A DNA stretch of 64,000 bases. Origin: Axinella damicornis (lineage: Eukaryota > Porifera > Demospongiae > Axinellida > Axinellidae). A program made the position numbers and the translations under genes. Under the pieces are notes generated by a model. It saw only the letters and a program-made list of their open reading frames with translations. It searched no databases and was not told where the DNA came from. Positions 10,001-22,200 of the stretch are shown piece by piece; position 1 is the first letter of the stretch, and each line of letters opens with the position of its first letter. The stretch covers positions 8,119,415-8,183,414 of the forward strand of contig OZ007505.1 of assembly GCA_963931865.1 (NCBI GenBank). Direction: 5' to 3'.

Positions 10001-11030
10001 AGCCTTCCAGAAACTTGTTCCTCCTCCCATTATCTGCAGCTAGTGTCTTCCCATCTCCTGATCGCCTAGCTGCCGGTTCCAGCAGTTTCTACTTGAGTAC
10101 ATGACGAAGACTGGAGATTAAGTTTGTGCCAGGGTGAGTGGACGTTCTAGCATTCCAGAAACCTGTTTCTCCTCCCGTTATCTGCAGCTAGTGCCTTCCC
10201 ATCTCCTGGTCGCCTAGCTGCCGGTCCCAGCAGTTTCTACTTGGAGTACGTGACGGAGACTGGAGATTGAATTTGTGCCAGAGTGAGTGGACGATTCTAG
10301 CCTTCCAGAAACTTGTTCCTCCTCTCGTTATCTGCAGCTAGTGTCTTCCCATCTCCTGATCGCCTAGCTGCCGGTTCCAGCAGTTTCTACTTGGAGTACG
10401 TGACGGAGACTGGAGATTACATTTGTGCCAGGGTGAGTCTACATGCTAGCCTTCCAGAAACTTGTTCCTCCTCCCATTATCTGCAGCTAGTGTCTTCCCA
10501 TCTCCTGATCGCCTGCCTAGCTGCCGGTTCCAGCAGTTTCTACTTGGAGTACGTGACGGAGACTGGAGATTGAATTTGTGCCAGGGTGAGTGGACGTTCT
10601 AGCCATCCAGAAACTTGTTCCTCCTCCCGTTATCTGCAGCTAGTGTCTTCCCATCTCCTGATCGCCTAGCTGCCGGTTCCAGCAGTTTCTACTTGGAGTA
10701 CGTGACGGAGACTGGAGATTGAATTTGTGCCAGGGTGAGTGGACGTTCTAGCCTTCCAGAAACTTGTTCCTCCTCCCGTTATCTGCAGCTAGTGTCTTCC
10801 CATCTCCTGATCGCCTAGCTGCCGGTTCCAGCAGTTTCTACTTGAGTACGTGACGAAGACTGGAGATTAAGTTTGTGCCAGGGTGAGTGGACGTTCTAGC
10901 ATTCCAGAAATCTGTTCCTCCTCCCATTATCTGCAGCTGGTGTTTTCCCATCTCGTGATCGCCTAGGTGCCGGTTCCAGCAGTTTCTACTTGGAGTAATC
11001 ATGGAGAGACTGGAAATTGAATTTCTGCTA
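4090..11030 (+). repeat. 149-bp tandem satellite, about 46 copies, with intron-like monomers
   Basis: Head-to-tail array with a 149-bp period; equivalent sites recur at 6731 and 6880, for example. The monomer has two halves. About 54 nt run from GTGAGTGGACGTTCTAGCC to a pyrimidine tract (TTCCTCCTCCCGTTATCTGCAG). About 95 nt run from CTAGTG through CTGATCGCCTAGCTGCCGG and TTCTACTTGGAGTACGTGAC to GAATTTGTGCCAGG. The first half begins with a textbook 5' splice donor and ends with a polypyrimidine tract and CAG acceptor, so each monomer is shaped as exon plus mini-intron. 149 is not a multiple of three, and stops (GCCTAG, GATTGA) occur in most copies, so the array is not one coding sequence. A PstI site (CTGCAG) occurs in nearly every copy. 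The first monomer (about 4090-4235) and the last (about 10980-11030) are the most diverged, as expected for array edges. Monomer count is estimated by division. Confidence 0.93.
7475..10573 (+). repeat. Higher-order repeat inside the 149-bp array (9-10 monomers)
   Basis: A distinctive two-monomer block occurs at about 7475-7735, 8969-9229 and 10313-10573. It has GATTACATTTGTGCCAGG instead of GATTGA, GTGAGTCTACATGC after the donor, and a 4-bp GCCT duplication (GATCGCCTGCCTAGC). The spacings are 1494 and 1344 bp, that is 10 and 9 monomers. Shared rare variants at these intervals show that blocks of monomers were copied together by unequal exchange. Confidence 0.8.
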
Positions 11031-11149
11031 ATGGAATCCCCAGGAGATTGAAGTGAAGGTGCTAGATCAGGAGATGATTCAGCAACCGATTCTTCCCCGG
11101 ATTGATCCCCACTGTCACTCGCAGGAGTGTAAGTAGTTAGGCATATAAT
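11005..11149 (-). other. Candidate coding segment, Ser/Asp/Glu-rich, minus strand
   Basis: Following a TATAATTGCAG acceptor-like signal (to 11150), an open minus-strand frame reads TPASDSGDQSGEESVAES and continues SSPDLAPSLQSPGDSIS before running into the last satellite monomer. The composition resembles a disordered acidic-serine protein segment rather than random translation. No donor was convincing. The plus strand also has a plausible short frame here, from an ATCCCCAG acceptor through VLDQEMIQQPILPRIDP to a TAG, so the strand is not settled. No family is recognised. Confidence 0.25.
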
Positions 11150-11299
11150 CTGCAATTATAATAGTTAATATTGCTCATGTAGGTATACATGCTGACTATC
11201 ATGACGAAATTTTACCATAATGAATGCAGGCACATTGATGTACCTGATCATGGTGCACTTGTCTTTGGACACATTGCCCTTGTTCATCACTCCGGTCTC

Positions 11300-11447
11300 C
11301 TATTGTTCATTCATTATTTGTGCCATCTCATTTGTAATACTGTGGCATACTTGCACCCCCTCCTCACTGTAGGCATACACGTGCCACCATCCTGTTGGCA
11401 GTGCCATTTTGCAATTAGCTTGAATCCATGGCTTGATCGTCAACTTC
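11300..11447 (-). other. Candidate exon, minus strand, unrecognised
   Basis: A good acceptor on the minus strand (TTCTTTTCCTCAACAG, ending at 11448) opens a frame of 48 codons that reads KLTIKPWIQANCKMALPT, then GWWHVYAYSEEGVQVCHS, and ends at a TAG. The peptide has an ordinary globular composition with W, C and Y residues, unlike the flanking repeats. I recognise no family. It could be a terminal exon or a chance frame. Confidence 0.22.
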
Positions 11448-11564
11448 CTGTTGAGGAAAAGAATGGACTTCATGACAAAATAATGGTTTGAATTGAAAAC
11501 CACTTAGCACTCCAGCTGATCACAGAACAGGTGTACCCTTACAAGGAGACCAACTATAAGCATA

Positions 11565-11648
11565 ATGATGACTATAGATGATGTACAGCGTAAAGCACCT
11601 GCATATACACAAGCTGGACAAGAAGATGTGACCTACACCATTCTCCAG
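11565..11648 (+). other. Candidate exon with an ITIM-like VTYTIL motif
   Basis: A plus-strand frame reads from ATGATGACT through KAPAYTQAGQEDVTYTILQ. It meets a possible donor at CTCCAG|GTCACC (11649) and could join in phase 0 to an acceptor TTTCAG at 11823. VTYTIL fits the general ITIM pattern (hydrophobic-x-Y-x-x-hydrophobic) and an adjacent frame has further YxxN/YxxL-like tyrosines. Short tyrosine motifs arise often by chance and the donor is weak, so this is speculative. Confidence 0.18.
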
Positions 11649-11710
11649 GTCACCCTTCCCATCCTCACTGTCACATGCACTGCACGTCTTATTGTCACAC
11701 TAGCTGTCTT

Positions 11711-11746
11711 ATATACTGTGTATATATTATACTATATATATATATG
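11711..11746. repeat. TA-rich microsatellite
   Basis: ATATACTGTGTATATATTAT followed by ACTATATATATATATGG: an imperfect TA/TG simple repeat of about 36 bp, easily melted and self-complementary. It lies about 140 bp before the start of the large minisatellite. Confidence 0.8.
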
Positions 11747-13299
11747 GACATTACCTAATGGTTACACATGCAGTAATTACATACATATTGCATCAATAAT
11801 TTTTATACATTACATCATTTCAGTCCATCTTATATGTGCCATCACCCCTAAAATGCAGCTGGACTGATGATGCTGGCCTAGTATACCTGACTCTACCGTG
11901 GCTCTACCTGACTCTACCTTGGCTCTGCCCGACTCTACCTTGGTTCTACCAGACTCTACCTTTACTCTACCTGACTCTACCTTGGCTCTACCTTGGCTCT
12001 ACCTGACTCTACCTGACTCTACCTTGACTCTACCTTGTCTCTACCTGACTCTACCCTGACTCTACCTTCACTCTACCTGACTCTACCTGACTCTGCCTTG
12101 GCTCTACCTGACTCTACCTTCGCTCTACCTGACTCTACCTTGGTTCTACCTAACTCTACCTGACTCTACCTTGGCTCTACCTGACTCTACCTGCACTCTA
12201 TCTGGCTCTACCTGACTCTACCTTCGCTCTACTTGACTCTACCTTGGCTCTACCTGACTCTACCTGACTCTACCTTGGCTCTACCTGACTCTACCTGCAC
12301 TCTACCTGGCTCTACCTGACTCTACCTTCGCTCTACTTGACTCTACCTTCGCTCTACCTGACTCTACCTTGGTTCTACCTAACTCTACCTGACTCTACCT
12401 TGGCTCTACCTGACTCTACCTGCACTCTACCTGACTCTACCTGACTCTACCTTGACTCTACCTTGTCTCTACCTGACTCTACCTTGGTTCTACCTGACTC
12501 TACCTGACTCTACCTTGGCTCTACCTGACTCTACCTTGACTCTACCTTGTCTCTACCTGACTCTACCTTGGTTCTACCTGACTCTACCTTCACTCTACCT
12601 GACTCTACCTTGGCTCTACCTGACTCTACCTTGCATCTACCTGACTCTACCTGACTTTACCTGACTCTACCTTGGCTCTACCTGACTTTACCTGACTCTA
12701 CCTGACTCTACCTGACTCTACCTTGGCTCTATCTACCTGACTCTACCTGACTCTGCCTTGACTCTACCTTGTCTCTACCTGACTCTACCTTCACTCTACC
12801 TGACTCTACCTGACTCTACCTTGGTTCTACCTGACTCTACCTTCACTCTACCTGACTCTACCTGACTCTACCTTGGTTCTACCTGACTCTACCTGACTCT
12901 ACCTGACTCTACCTTGGCTCTATCTACCTGACTCTACCTGACTCTGCCTTGACTCTACCTTGTCTCTACCTGACTCTACCTTCACTCTACCTGACTCTAC
13001 CTGACTCTACCTTGGTTCTACCTGACTCTACCTTCACTCTACCTGACTCTACCTTGGTTCTACCTGACTCTACCTTCACTCTACCTGACTCTACCTTGGC
13101 TCTACCTGACTCTACCTTGGTTCTACCTGACTCTATCTGACTTTACCTGACTCTACCTGACTCTACCTGACTCTACCTTGTCTCTACCCTGACTACCTTC
13201 ACTCTACCTGACTCTACCTTGGCTCTACCTGACTCTACCTTCGCTCTACCTGACTCTACCTTGGTTCTACCAGACTCTACCTGACTCTACCTGACTCTA

Positions 13300-16200
13300 C
13301 CTTGGCTCTACCTGACTCTACCTTCACTCTACCTGACTCTACCTTGCATGGCTCTACCTGACTCTACCTTGGCTCTACCTGGACTCTACCGTGGCTCTAC
13401 CTGACTCTACCTTGGCTCTGCCCGACTCTACCTTGGCTCTACCTGACTCTACCTGACTCTACCTTGACTCTACCTTGTCTCTACCTGACTCTACCCTGAC
13501 TCTACCTTCACTCTACCTCACTCTACCTTGGCTCTACCTCACTCTACCTTCGCTCTACCTGACTCTACCTTGGTTCTACCTAACTCTACCTGACTCTACC
13601 TTGGCTCTACCTGACTCTACCTGCACTTAACCTGGCTCTACCTGACTCTACCTTCTCTCTACTTGACTCTACCTTGGCTCTACCTGACTCTACCTGACTC
13701 TACCTGACTCTACCTTGACTCTACCTTGTCTCTACCTGACTCTACCTTGGTTCTCCCTGACTCTACCTTCACTCTGCCTGACTCTACCTTGGCTCTACCT
13801 GACTCTACCTTGGCTCTACCTGGCTGTACCTGACTCTACCGTGGCTCTATCTGACTCTACCTTGGCTCTGCCCGACTCTACCTTGGTTCTACCAGACTCT
13901 ACCTTCACTCTACCTGACTCTACCTTGGCTCTACCTTGGCTCTACCCTGACTCTACCTTCACTCTACCTGACTCTGACTTGGCTCTACCTGACTCTACCT
14001 TCGCTCTACCTGACTCTACCTTGGTTCTACCTAACTCTACCTGACTCTACCTTGGCTCTACCTGACTCTACCTGACTCTACCTGACTCTACCTTGACTCT
14101 ACCTTGTCTCTACCTGACTCTACCTTGGTTCTACCTGACTCTACCTTCACTCTACCTGACTCTACCTTGGCTCTACCTGACTCAACCTGCACTCTACCTG
14201 GCTCTACCTGACTCTACCTTCGCTCTACTTGACTCTACCTTGGCTCTACCTGACTCTACCTGACTCTACCTGACTCTACCTTGACTCTACCTTGTTGCTA
14301 CCTGACTCTACCTTGGTTCTACCTGACTCTACCTTCACTCTACCTGACTCTACCTTGGCTCTAATGGACTCTACCTTGGATCTACCTGACTCTACCTGAC
14401 TTTACCTGACTCTACCTTGGCTCTACCTAACTCTACCTCACTCTACCTGACTCTACCTTGGCTCTATCTACCTGACTCTACCTGACTCTGCCTTGACTCT
14501 ACCTTGTCTCTACCTGACTCTACCTTCACTCTACCTGACTCTACCTGACTCTACCTTGGTTCTACCTGACTCTACCTTCACTCTACCTGACTCTACCTGA
14601 CTCTACCTTTGTTCTACCTGACTCTACCTTCACTCTACCTGACTCAACCTTGGCTCTACCTGAATCTACCTTGGTTCTACCTGACTCTGTCTGACTTTAC
14701 CTGACTCTACCTGACTCTACCTGACTCTACCTTGTCTCTACCCTGACTCTACCTTCACTCTACCTGACTCTACCTGACTCTACCTTGGTTCTACCTGACT
14801 CTACCTTCACTCTACCTGACTCTACCTGACTCTACCTTGACTCTACCTTGTCTCTACCTGACTCTACCCTGACTCTACCTTCACTCTACCTGACTCTACC
14901 TGACTCTGCCTTGGCTCTACCTGACTCTACCTTCGCTCTACCTGACTCTACCTTGGTTCTACTTAACTCTACCTGACTCTACCTTGGCTCTACCTGACTC
15001 TACCTGCACTCTACCTGGCTCTACCTGACTCTACCTTCGCTCTACTTGACTCTACCTTGGCTCTACCTGACTCTACCTGACTCTACCTGACTCTACCTTG
15101 ACTCTACCTTGTCTCTACCTGACTTTACCTTGGTTCTACCTGACTCTACCTGACTCTACCTTGGCTCTACCTGACTCTACCTTGACTCTACCTTGTCTCT
15201 ACCTGACTCTACCTTGGTTCTACCTGACTCTACCTTCACTCTACCTGACTCTACCTTGGCTCTACCTGACTCTACCTTGGATCTACCTGACTTTACCTGA
15301 CTTTACCTGACTCTACCTTGGCTCTACCTGACTTTACCTGACTCTACCTGACTCTACCTGACTCTACCTTGGCTCTATCTACCTGACTCTACCTGACTCT
15401 GCCTTGACTTTACCTTGTCTCTACCTGACTCTACCTTCACTCTACCTGACTCTACCTGACTCTACCTTGGTTCTACCTGACTCTACCTTCACTCTACCTG
15501 ACTCTACCTGACTCTACCTTGGTTCTACCTGACTCTACCTGACTTTACCTGACTCTACCTTGGCTCTATCTACCTGACTTTACCTGACTCTGCCTTGACT
15601 CTACCTTGTCTCTACCTGACTCTACCTTCACTCTACCTGACTCTACCTGACTCTACCTTGGTTCTACCTGACTCTACCTTCACTCTACCTGACTCTACCT
15701 GACTCTACCTTGGTTCTACCTGACTCTACCTTCACTCTACCTGACTCTACCTTGGCTCTACCTGACTCTACCTTGGTTCTACCTGACTGTATCTGACTTT
15801 ACCTGACTCTACCTGACTCTACCTGACTCTACCTTGTCTCTACCCTGACTACCTTCACTCTACCTGACTCTACCTTGGCTCTACCTGACTCTACCTTCGC
15901 TCTACCTGACTCTACCTTGGTTCTACCAGACTCTACCTGACTCTACCTGACTCTACCTTGGTTCTACCTAACTCTACCTGACTCTACCTTGGCTCTACCT
16001 GACTCTACCTGACTCTACCTGACTCTACCTTGACTCTACCTTGTCTCTACCTGACTTTACCTTGGTTCTACCTGACTCTACCTTCACTCTACCTGACTCT
16101 ACCTTGGCTCTACCTGACTCAACCTGCACTCTACCTGGCTCTACCTGACTCTACCTTCGCTCTACTTGACTCTACCTTGGCTCTACCTGACTCTACATGA

Positions 16201-19200
16201 CTCTACCTGACTCTACCTTGTCTCTACCTTGTTGCTACCTGACTCTACCTTGGTTCTACCTGACTCTACCTTCACTCTACCTGACTCTACCTTGGCTCTA
16301 CCTGACTCAACCTGCACTCTACCTGGCTCTACCTGACTCTACCTTCGCTCTACTTGACTCTACCTTGGCTCTACCTGACTCTACATGACTCTACCTGACT
16401 CTACCTTGTCTCTACCTTGTTGCTACCTGACTCTACCTTGGTTCTACCTGACTCTACCTTCACTCTACCTGACTCTACCTTGGCTCTACCTGACTCTACC
16501 TTGGCTCTACCTGACTCTACCTTGGCTCTACCTGGCTGTACCTGACTCTACCGTGGCTCTATCTGACTCTACCTTGGCTCTGCCCGACTCTACCTTGGTT
16601 CTACCAGACTCTTCCTTCACTCTACCTGACTCTACCTTGGCTCTACCTTGGCTCTACCCTGACTCTACCTTCACTCTACCTGACTCTGACTTGGCTCTAC
16701 CTGACTCTACCTTCGCTCTACCTGCCTCTACCTTGGTTCTACCTAACTCTACCTGACTCTACCTTGGCTCTACCTGACTCTACCTGACTCTACCTGACTC
16801 TACCTTGACTCTACCTTGTCTCTACCTGACTTTACCTTGGTTCTACCTGACTCTACCTTCACTCTACCTGACTCTACCTTGGCTCTACCTGACTCAACCT
16901 GCACTCTACCTGGCTTTACCTGACTCTACCTTCTCTCTACTTGACTCTACCTTGGCTCTACCTGACTCTACATGACTCTACCTGACTCTACCTTGTCTCT
17001 ACCTTGTTGCTACCTGACTCTACCTTGGTTCTACCTGACTCTACCTTCACTCTACCTGACTCTACCTTGGCTCTACCTGACTCAACCTGCACTCTACCTG
17101 GCTCTACCTGACTCTACCTTCGCTCTACTTGACTCTACCTTGGCTCTACCTGACTCTACATGACTCTACCTGACTCTACCTTGTCTCTACCTTGTTGCTA
17201 CCTGACTCTACCTTGGTTCTACCTGACTTTACCTTCACTCTACCTGACTCTACCTTGGCTCTACCTGACTCTACCTTGGATCTACCTGACTCTACCTGAC
17301 TTTACCTGACTCTACCTTGGCTCTACCTGACTCTACCTAACTCTACCTGACTCTACCTGACTCTACCTTGGCTCTATCTACCTGACTCTACCTGACTCTG
17401 CCTTGACTCTACCTTGTCTCTACCTGACTCTACCTTCACTCTACCTGACTCTACCTGACTCTACCTTGGTTCTACCTGACTCTACCTTCACTCTACCTGA
17501 CTCTACCTGACTCTACCTTGGTTCTACCTGACTCTACCTTCACTCTACCTGACTCTACCTTGGCTCTACCTGACTCTACCTTGGTTCTACCTGACTGTAT
17601 CTGACTTTACCTGACTCTACCTGACTCTACCTGACTCTACCTTGTCTCTACCCTGACTACCTTCACTCTACCTGACTCTACCTTGGCTCTACCTGACTCT
17701 ACCTGCACTCTACCTGGCTCTACCTGACTCTACCTTCGCTCTACTTGACTCTACCTTGGCTCTACCTGACTCTACCTGACTCTACCTGACTCTACCTTGA
17801 CTCTACCTTGTCTCTACCTGACTCTACCTTGGTTCTACCTGACTCTACCTGACTCTACCTTGGCTCTACCTGACTCTACCTTGACTCTACCTTGTCTCTA
17901 CCTGACTCTACCTTGGTTCTACCTGACTCTACCTTCACTCTACCTGACTCTACCTTGGCTCTACCTGACTCTACCTTGGATCTACCTGACTTTACCTGAC
18001 TTTACCTGACTCTACCTTGGCTCTACCTGACTTTACCTGACTCTACCTGACTCTACCTGACTCTACCTTGGCTCTATCTACCTGACTCTACCTGACTCTG
18101 CCTTGACTTTACCTTGTCTCTACCTGACTCTACCTTCACTCTACCTGACTCTACCTGACTCTACCTTGGTTCTACCTGACTCTACCTTCACTCTACCTGA
18201 CTCTACCTGACTCTACCTTGGTTCTACCTGACTCTACCTGACTTTACCTGACTCTACCTTGGCTCTATCTACCTGACTTTACCTGACTCTGCCTTGACTC
18301 TACCTTGTCTCTACCTGACTCTACCTTCACTCTACCTGACTCTACCTGACTCTACCTTGGTTCTACCTGACTCTACCTTCACTCTACCTGACTCTACCTG
18401 ACTCTACCTTGGTTCTACCTGACTCTACCTTCACTCTACCTGACTCTACCTTGGCTCTACCTGACTCTACCTTGGTTCTACCTGACTGTATCTGACTTTA
18501 CCTGACTCTACCTGACTCTACCTGACTCTACCTTGTCTCTACCCTGACTACCTTCACTCTACCTGACTCTACCTTGGCTCTACCTGACTCTACCTTCGCT
18601 CTACCTGACTCTACCTTGGTTCTACCAGACTCTACCTGACTCTACCTGACTCTACCTTGGTTCTACCTAACTCTACCTGACTCTACCTTGGCTCTACCTG
18701 ACTCTACCTGACTCTACCTGACTCTACCTTGACTCTACCTTGTCTCTACCTGACTTTACCTTGGTTCTACCTGACTCTACCTTCACTCTACCTGACTCTA
18801 CCTTGGCTCTACCTGACTCAACCTGCACTCTACCTGGCTCTACCTGACTCTACCTTCGCTCTACTTGACTCTACCTTGGCTCTACCTGACTCTACATGAC
18901 TCTACCTGACTCTACCTTGTCTCTACCTTGTTGCTACCTGACTCTACCTTGGTTCTACCTGACTCTACCTTCACTCTACCTGACTCTACCTTGGCTCTAC
19001 CTGACTCAACCTGCACTCTACCTGGCTCTACCTGACTCTACCTTCGCTCTACTTGACTCTACCTTGGCTCTACCTGACTCTACATGACTCTACCTGACTC
19101 TACCTTGTCTCTACCTTGTTGCTACCTGACTCTACCTTGGTTCTACCTGACTTTACCTTCACTCTACCTGACTCTACCTTGGCTCTACCTGACTCTACCT

Positions 19201-22200
19201 TGGATCTACCTGACTCTACCTGACTTTACCTGACTCTACCTTGGCTCTACCTGACTCTACCTAACTCTACCTGACTCTACCTGACTCTACCTTGGCTCTA
19301 TCTACCTGACTCTACCTGACTCTGCCTTGACTCTACCTTGTCTCTACCTGACTCTACCTTCACTCTACCTGACTCTACCTGACTCTACCTTGGTTCTACC
19401 TGACTCTACCTTCACTCTACCTGACTCTACCTGACTCTACCTTGGTTCTACCTGACTCTACCTTCACTCTACCTGACTCTACCTTGGCTCTACCTGACTC
19501 TACCTTGGTTCTACCTGACTGTATCTGACTTTACCTGACTCTACCTGACTCTACCTGACTCTACCTTGTCTCTACCCTGACTACCTTCACTCTACCTGAC
19601 TCTACCTTGGCTCTACCTGACTCTACCTGCACTCTACCTGGCTCTACCTGACTCTACCTTCGCTCTACTTGACTCTACCTTGGCTCTACCTGACTCTACC
19701 TGACTCTACCTGACTCTACCTTGACTCTACCTTGTCTCTACCTGACTCTACCTTGGTTCTACCTGACTCTACCTGACTCTACCTTGGCTCTACCTGACTC
19801 TACCTTGACTCTACCTTGTCTCTACCTGACTCTACCTTGGTTCTACCTGACTCTACCTTCACTCTACCTGACTCTACCTTGGCTCTACCTGACTCTACCT
19901 TGGATCTACCTGACTTTACCTGACTTTACCTGACTCTACCTTGGCTCTACCTGACTTTACCTGACTCTACCTGACTCTACCTGACTCTACCTTGGCTCTA
20001 TCTACCTGACTCTACCTGACTCTGCCTTGACTTTACCTTGTCTCTACCTGACTCTACCTTCACTCTACCTGACTCTACCTGACTCTACCTTGGTTCTACC
20101 TGACTCTACCTTCACTCTACCTGACTCTACCTGACTCTACCTTGGTTCTACCTGACTCTACCTGACTTTACCTGACTCTACCTTGGCTCTATCTACCTGA
20201 CTTTACCTGACTCTGCCTTGACTCTACCTTGTCTCTACCTGACTCTACCTTCACTCTACCTGACTCTACCTGACTCTACCTTGGTTCTACCTGACTCTAC
20301 CTTCACTCTACCTGACTCTACCTGACTCTACCTTGGTTCTACCTGACTCTACCTTCACTCTACCTGACTCTACCTTGGCTCTACCTGACTCTACCTTGGT
20401 TCTACCTGACTGTATCTGACTTTACCTGACTCTACCTGACTCTACCTGACTCTACCTTGTCTCTACCCTGACTACCTTCACTCTACCTGACTCTACCTTG
20501 GCTCTACCTGACTCTACCTTCGCTCTACCTGACTCTACCTTGGTTCTACCAGACTCTACCTGACTCTACCTGACTCTACCTTGGTTCTACCTAACTCTAC
20601 CTGACTCTACCTTGGCTCTACCTGACTCTACCTGACTCTACCTGACTCTACCTTGACTCTACCTTGTCTCTACCTGACTTTACCTTGGTTCTACCTGACT
20701 CTACCTTCACTCTACCTGACTCTACCTTGGCTCTACCTGACTCAACCTGCACTCTACCTGGCTCTACCTGACTCTACCTTCGCTCTACTTGACTCTACCT
20801 TGGCTCTACCTGACTCTACATGACTCTACCTGACTCTACCTTGTCTCTACCTTGTTGCTACCTGACTCTACCTTGGTTCTACCTGACTCTACCTTCACTC
20901 TACCTGACTCTACCTTGGCTCTACCTGACTCAACCTGCACTCTACCTGGCTCTACCTGACTCTACCTTCGCTCTACTTGACTCTACCTTGGCTCTACCTG
21001 ACTCTACATGACTCTACCTGACTCTACCTTGTCTCTACCTTGTTGCTACCTGACTCTACCTTGGTTCTACCTGACTCTACCTTCACTCTACCTGACTCTA
21101 CTTGGCTCTACCTGACTCTACCTTGGCTCTACCTGACTCTACCTTGGCTTTACCTGGCTGTACCTGACTCTACCGTGGCTCTATCTGACTCTACCTTGGC
21201 TCTGCCCGACTCTACCTTGGTTCTACCAGACTCTTCCTTCACTCTACCTGACTCTACCTTGGCTCTACCTTGGCTCTACCCTGACTCTACCTTCACTCTA
21301 CCTGACTCTGACTTGGCTCTACCTGACTCTACCTTCGCTCTACCTGCCTCTACCTTGGTTCTACCTAACTCTACCTGACTCTACCTTGGCTCTACCTGAC
21401 TCTACCTGACTCTACCTGACTCTACCTTGACTCTACCTTGTCTCTACCTGACTTTACCTTGGTTCTACCTGACTCTACCTTCACTCTACCTGACTCTACC
21501 TTGGCTCTACCTGACTCAACCTGCACTCTACCTGGCTTTACCTGACTCTACCTTCTCTCTACTTGACTCTACCTTGGCTCTACCTGACTCTACATGACTC
21601 TACCTGACTCTACCTTGTCTCTACCTTGTTGCTTCCTGACTCTACCTTGGTTCTACCTGACTCTACCTTCACTCTACCTGACTCTACCTTGGCTCTACCT
21701 GACTCAACCTGCACTCTACCTGGCTCTACCTGACTCTACCTTCGCTCTACTTGACTCTACCTTGGCTCTACCTGACTCTACATGACTCTACCTGACTCTA
21801 CCTTGTCTCTACCTTGTTGCTACCTGACTCTACCTTGGTTCTACCTGACTTTACCTTCACTCTACCTGACTCTACCTTGGCTCTACCTGACTCTACCTTG
21901 GATCTACCTGACTCTACCTGACTTTACCTGACTCTACCTTGGCTCTACCTGACTCTACCTAACTCTACCTGACTCTACCTGACTCTACCTTGGCTCTATC
22001 TACCTGACTCTACCTGACTCTGCCTTGACTCTACCTTGTCTCTACCTGACTCTACCTTCACCCTACCTGACTCTACCTGACTCTACCTTGGTTCTACCTG
22101 ACTCTACCTTCACTCTACCTGACTCTACCTGACTCTACCTTGGTTCTACCTGACTCTACCTTCACTCTACCTGACTCTACCTTGGCTCTACCTGACTCTA

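Larger units (their letters stand above)
11031..11883. other. Unique island between the two satellites
   Basis: About 850 bp of non-repetitive, AT-richer DNA with weak exon candidates (listed separately) and a TA-rich microsatellite. No transposon, RNA gene or recognised protein. It abuts the large minisatellite at about 11884, where the sequence passes without a spacer into TACCTGACTCTACCGTGG. Confidence 0.6.

Noticed and set aside
6731..10573. Open frames of 67-86 codons inside the 149-bp array
   Set aside because: 149 bp is not a multiple of three, so no frame passes through more than two monomers. Most copies have stops, and the frames start at a TTG. Not annotated as genes.
4090..11030. 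Possible pol III or tRNA-derived satellite (GGTTCCAGCAG resembling a B box)
   Set aside because: The match to the B-box consensus is poor, no A box lies at the right distance, and no cloverleaf is apparent.
11189..11491. 100-codon plus-strand frame rich in H, L and C
   Set aside because: No family resemblance or splice support, and it lies opposite a more protein-like minus-strand frame.
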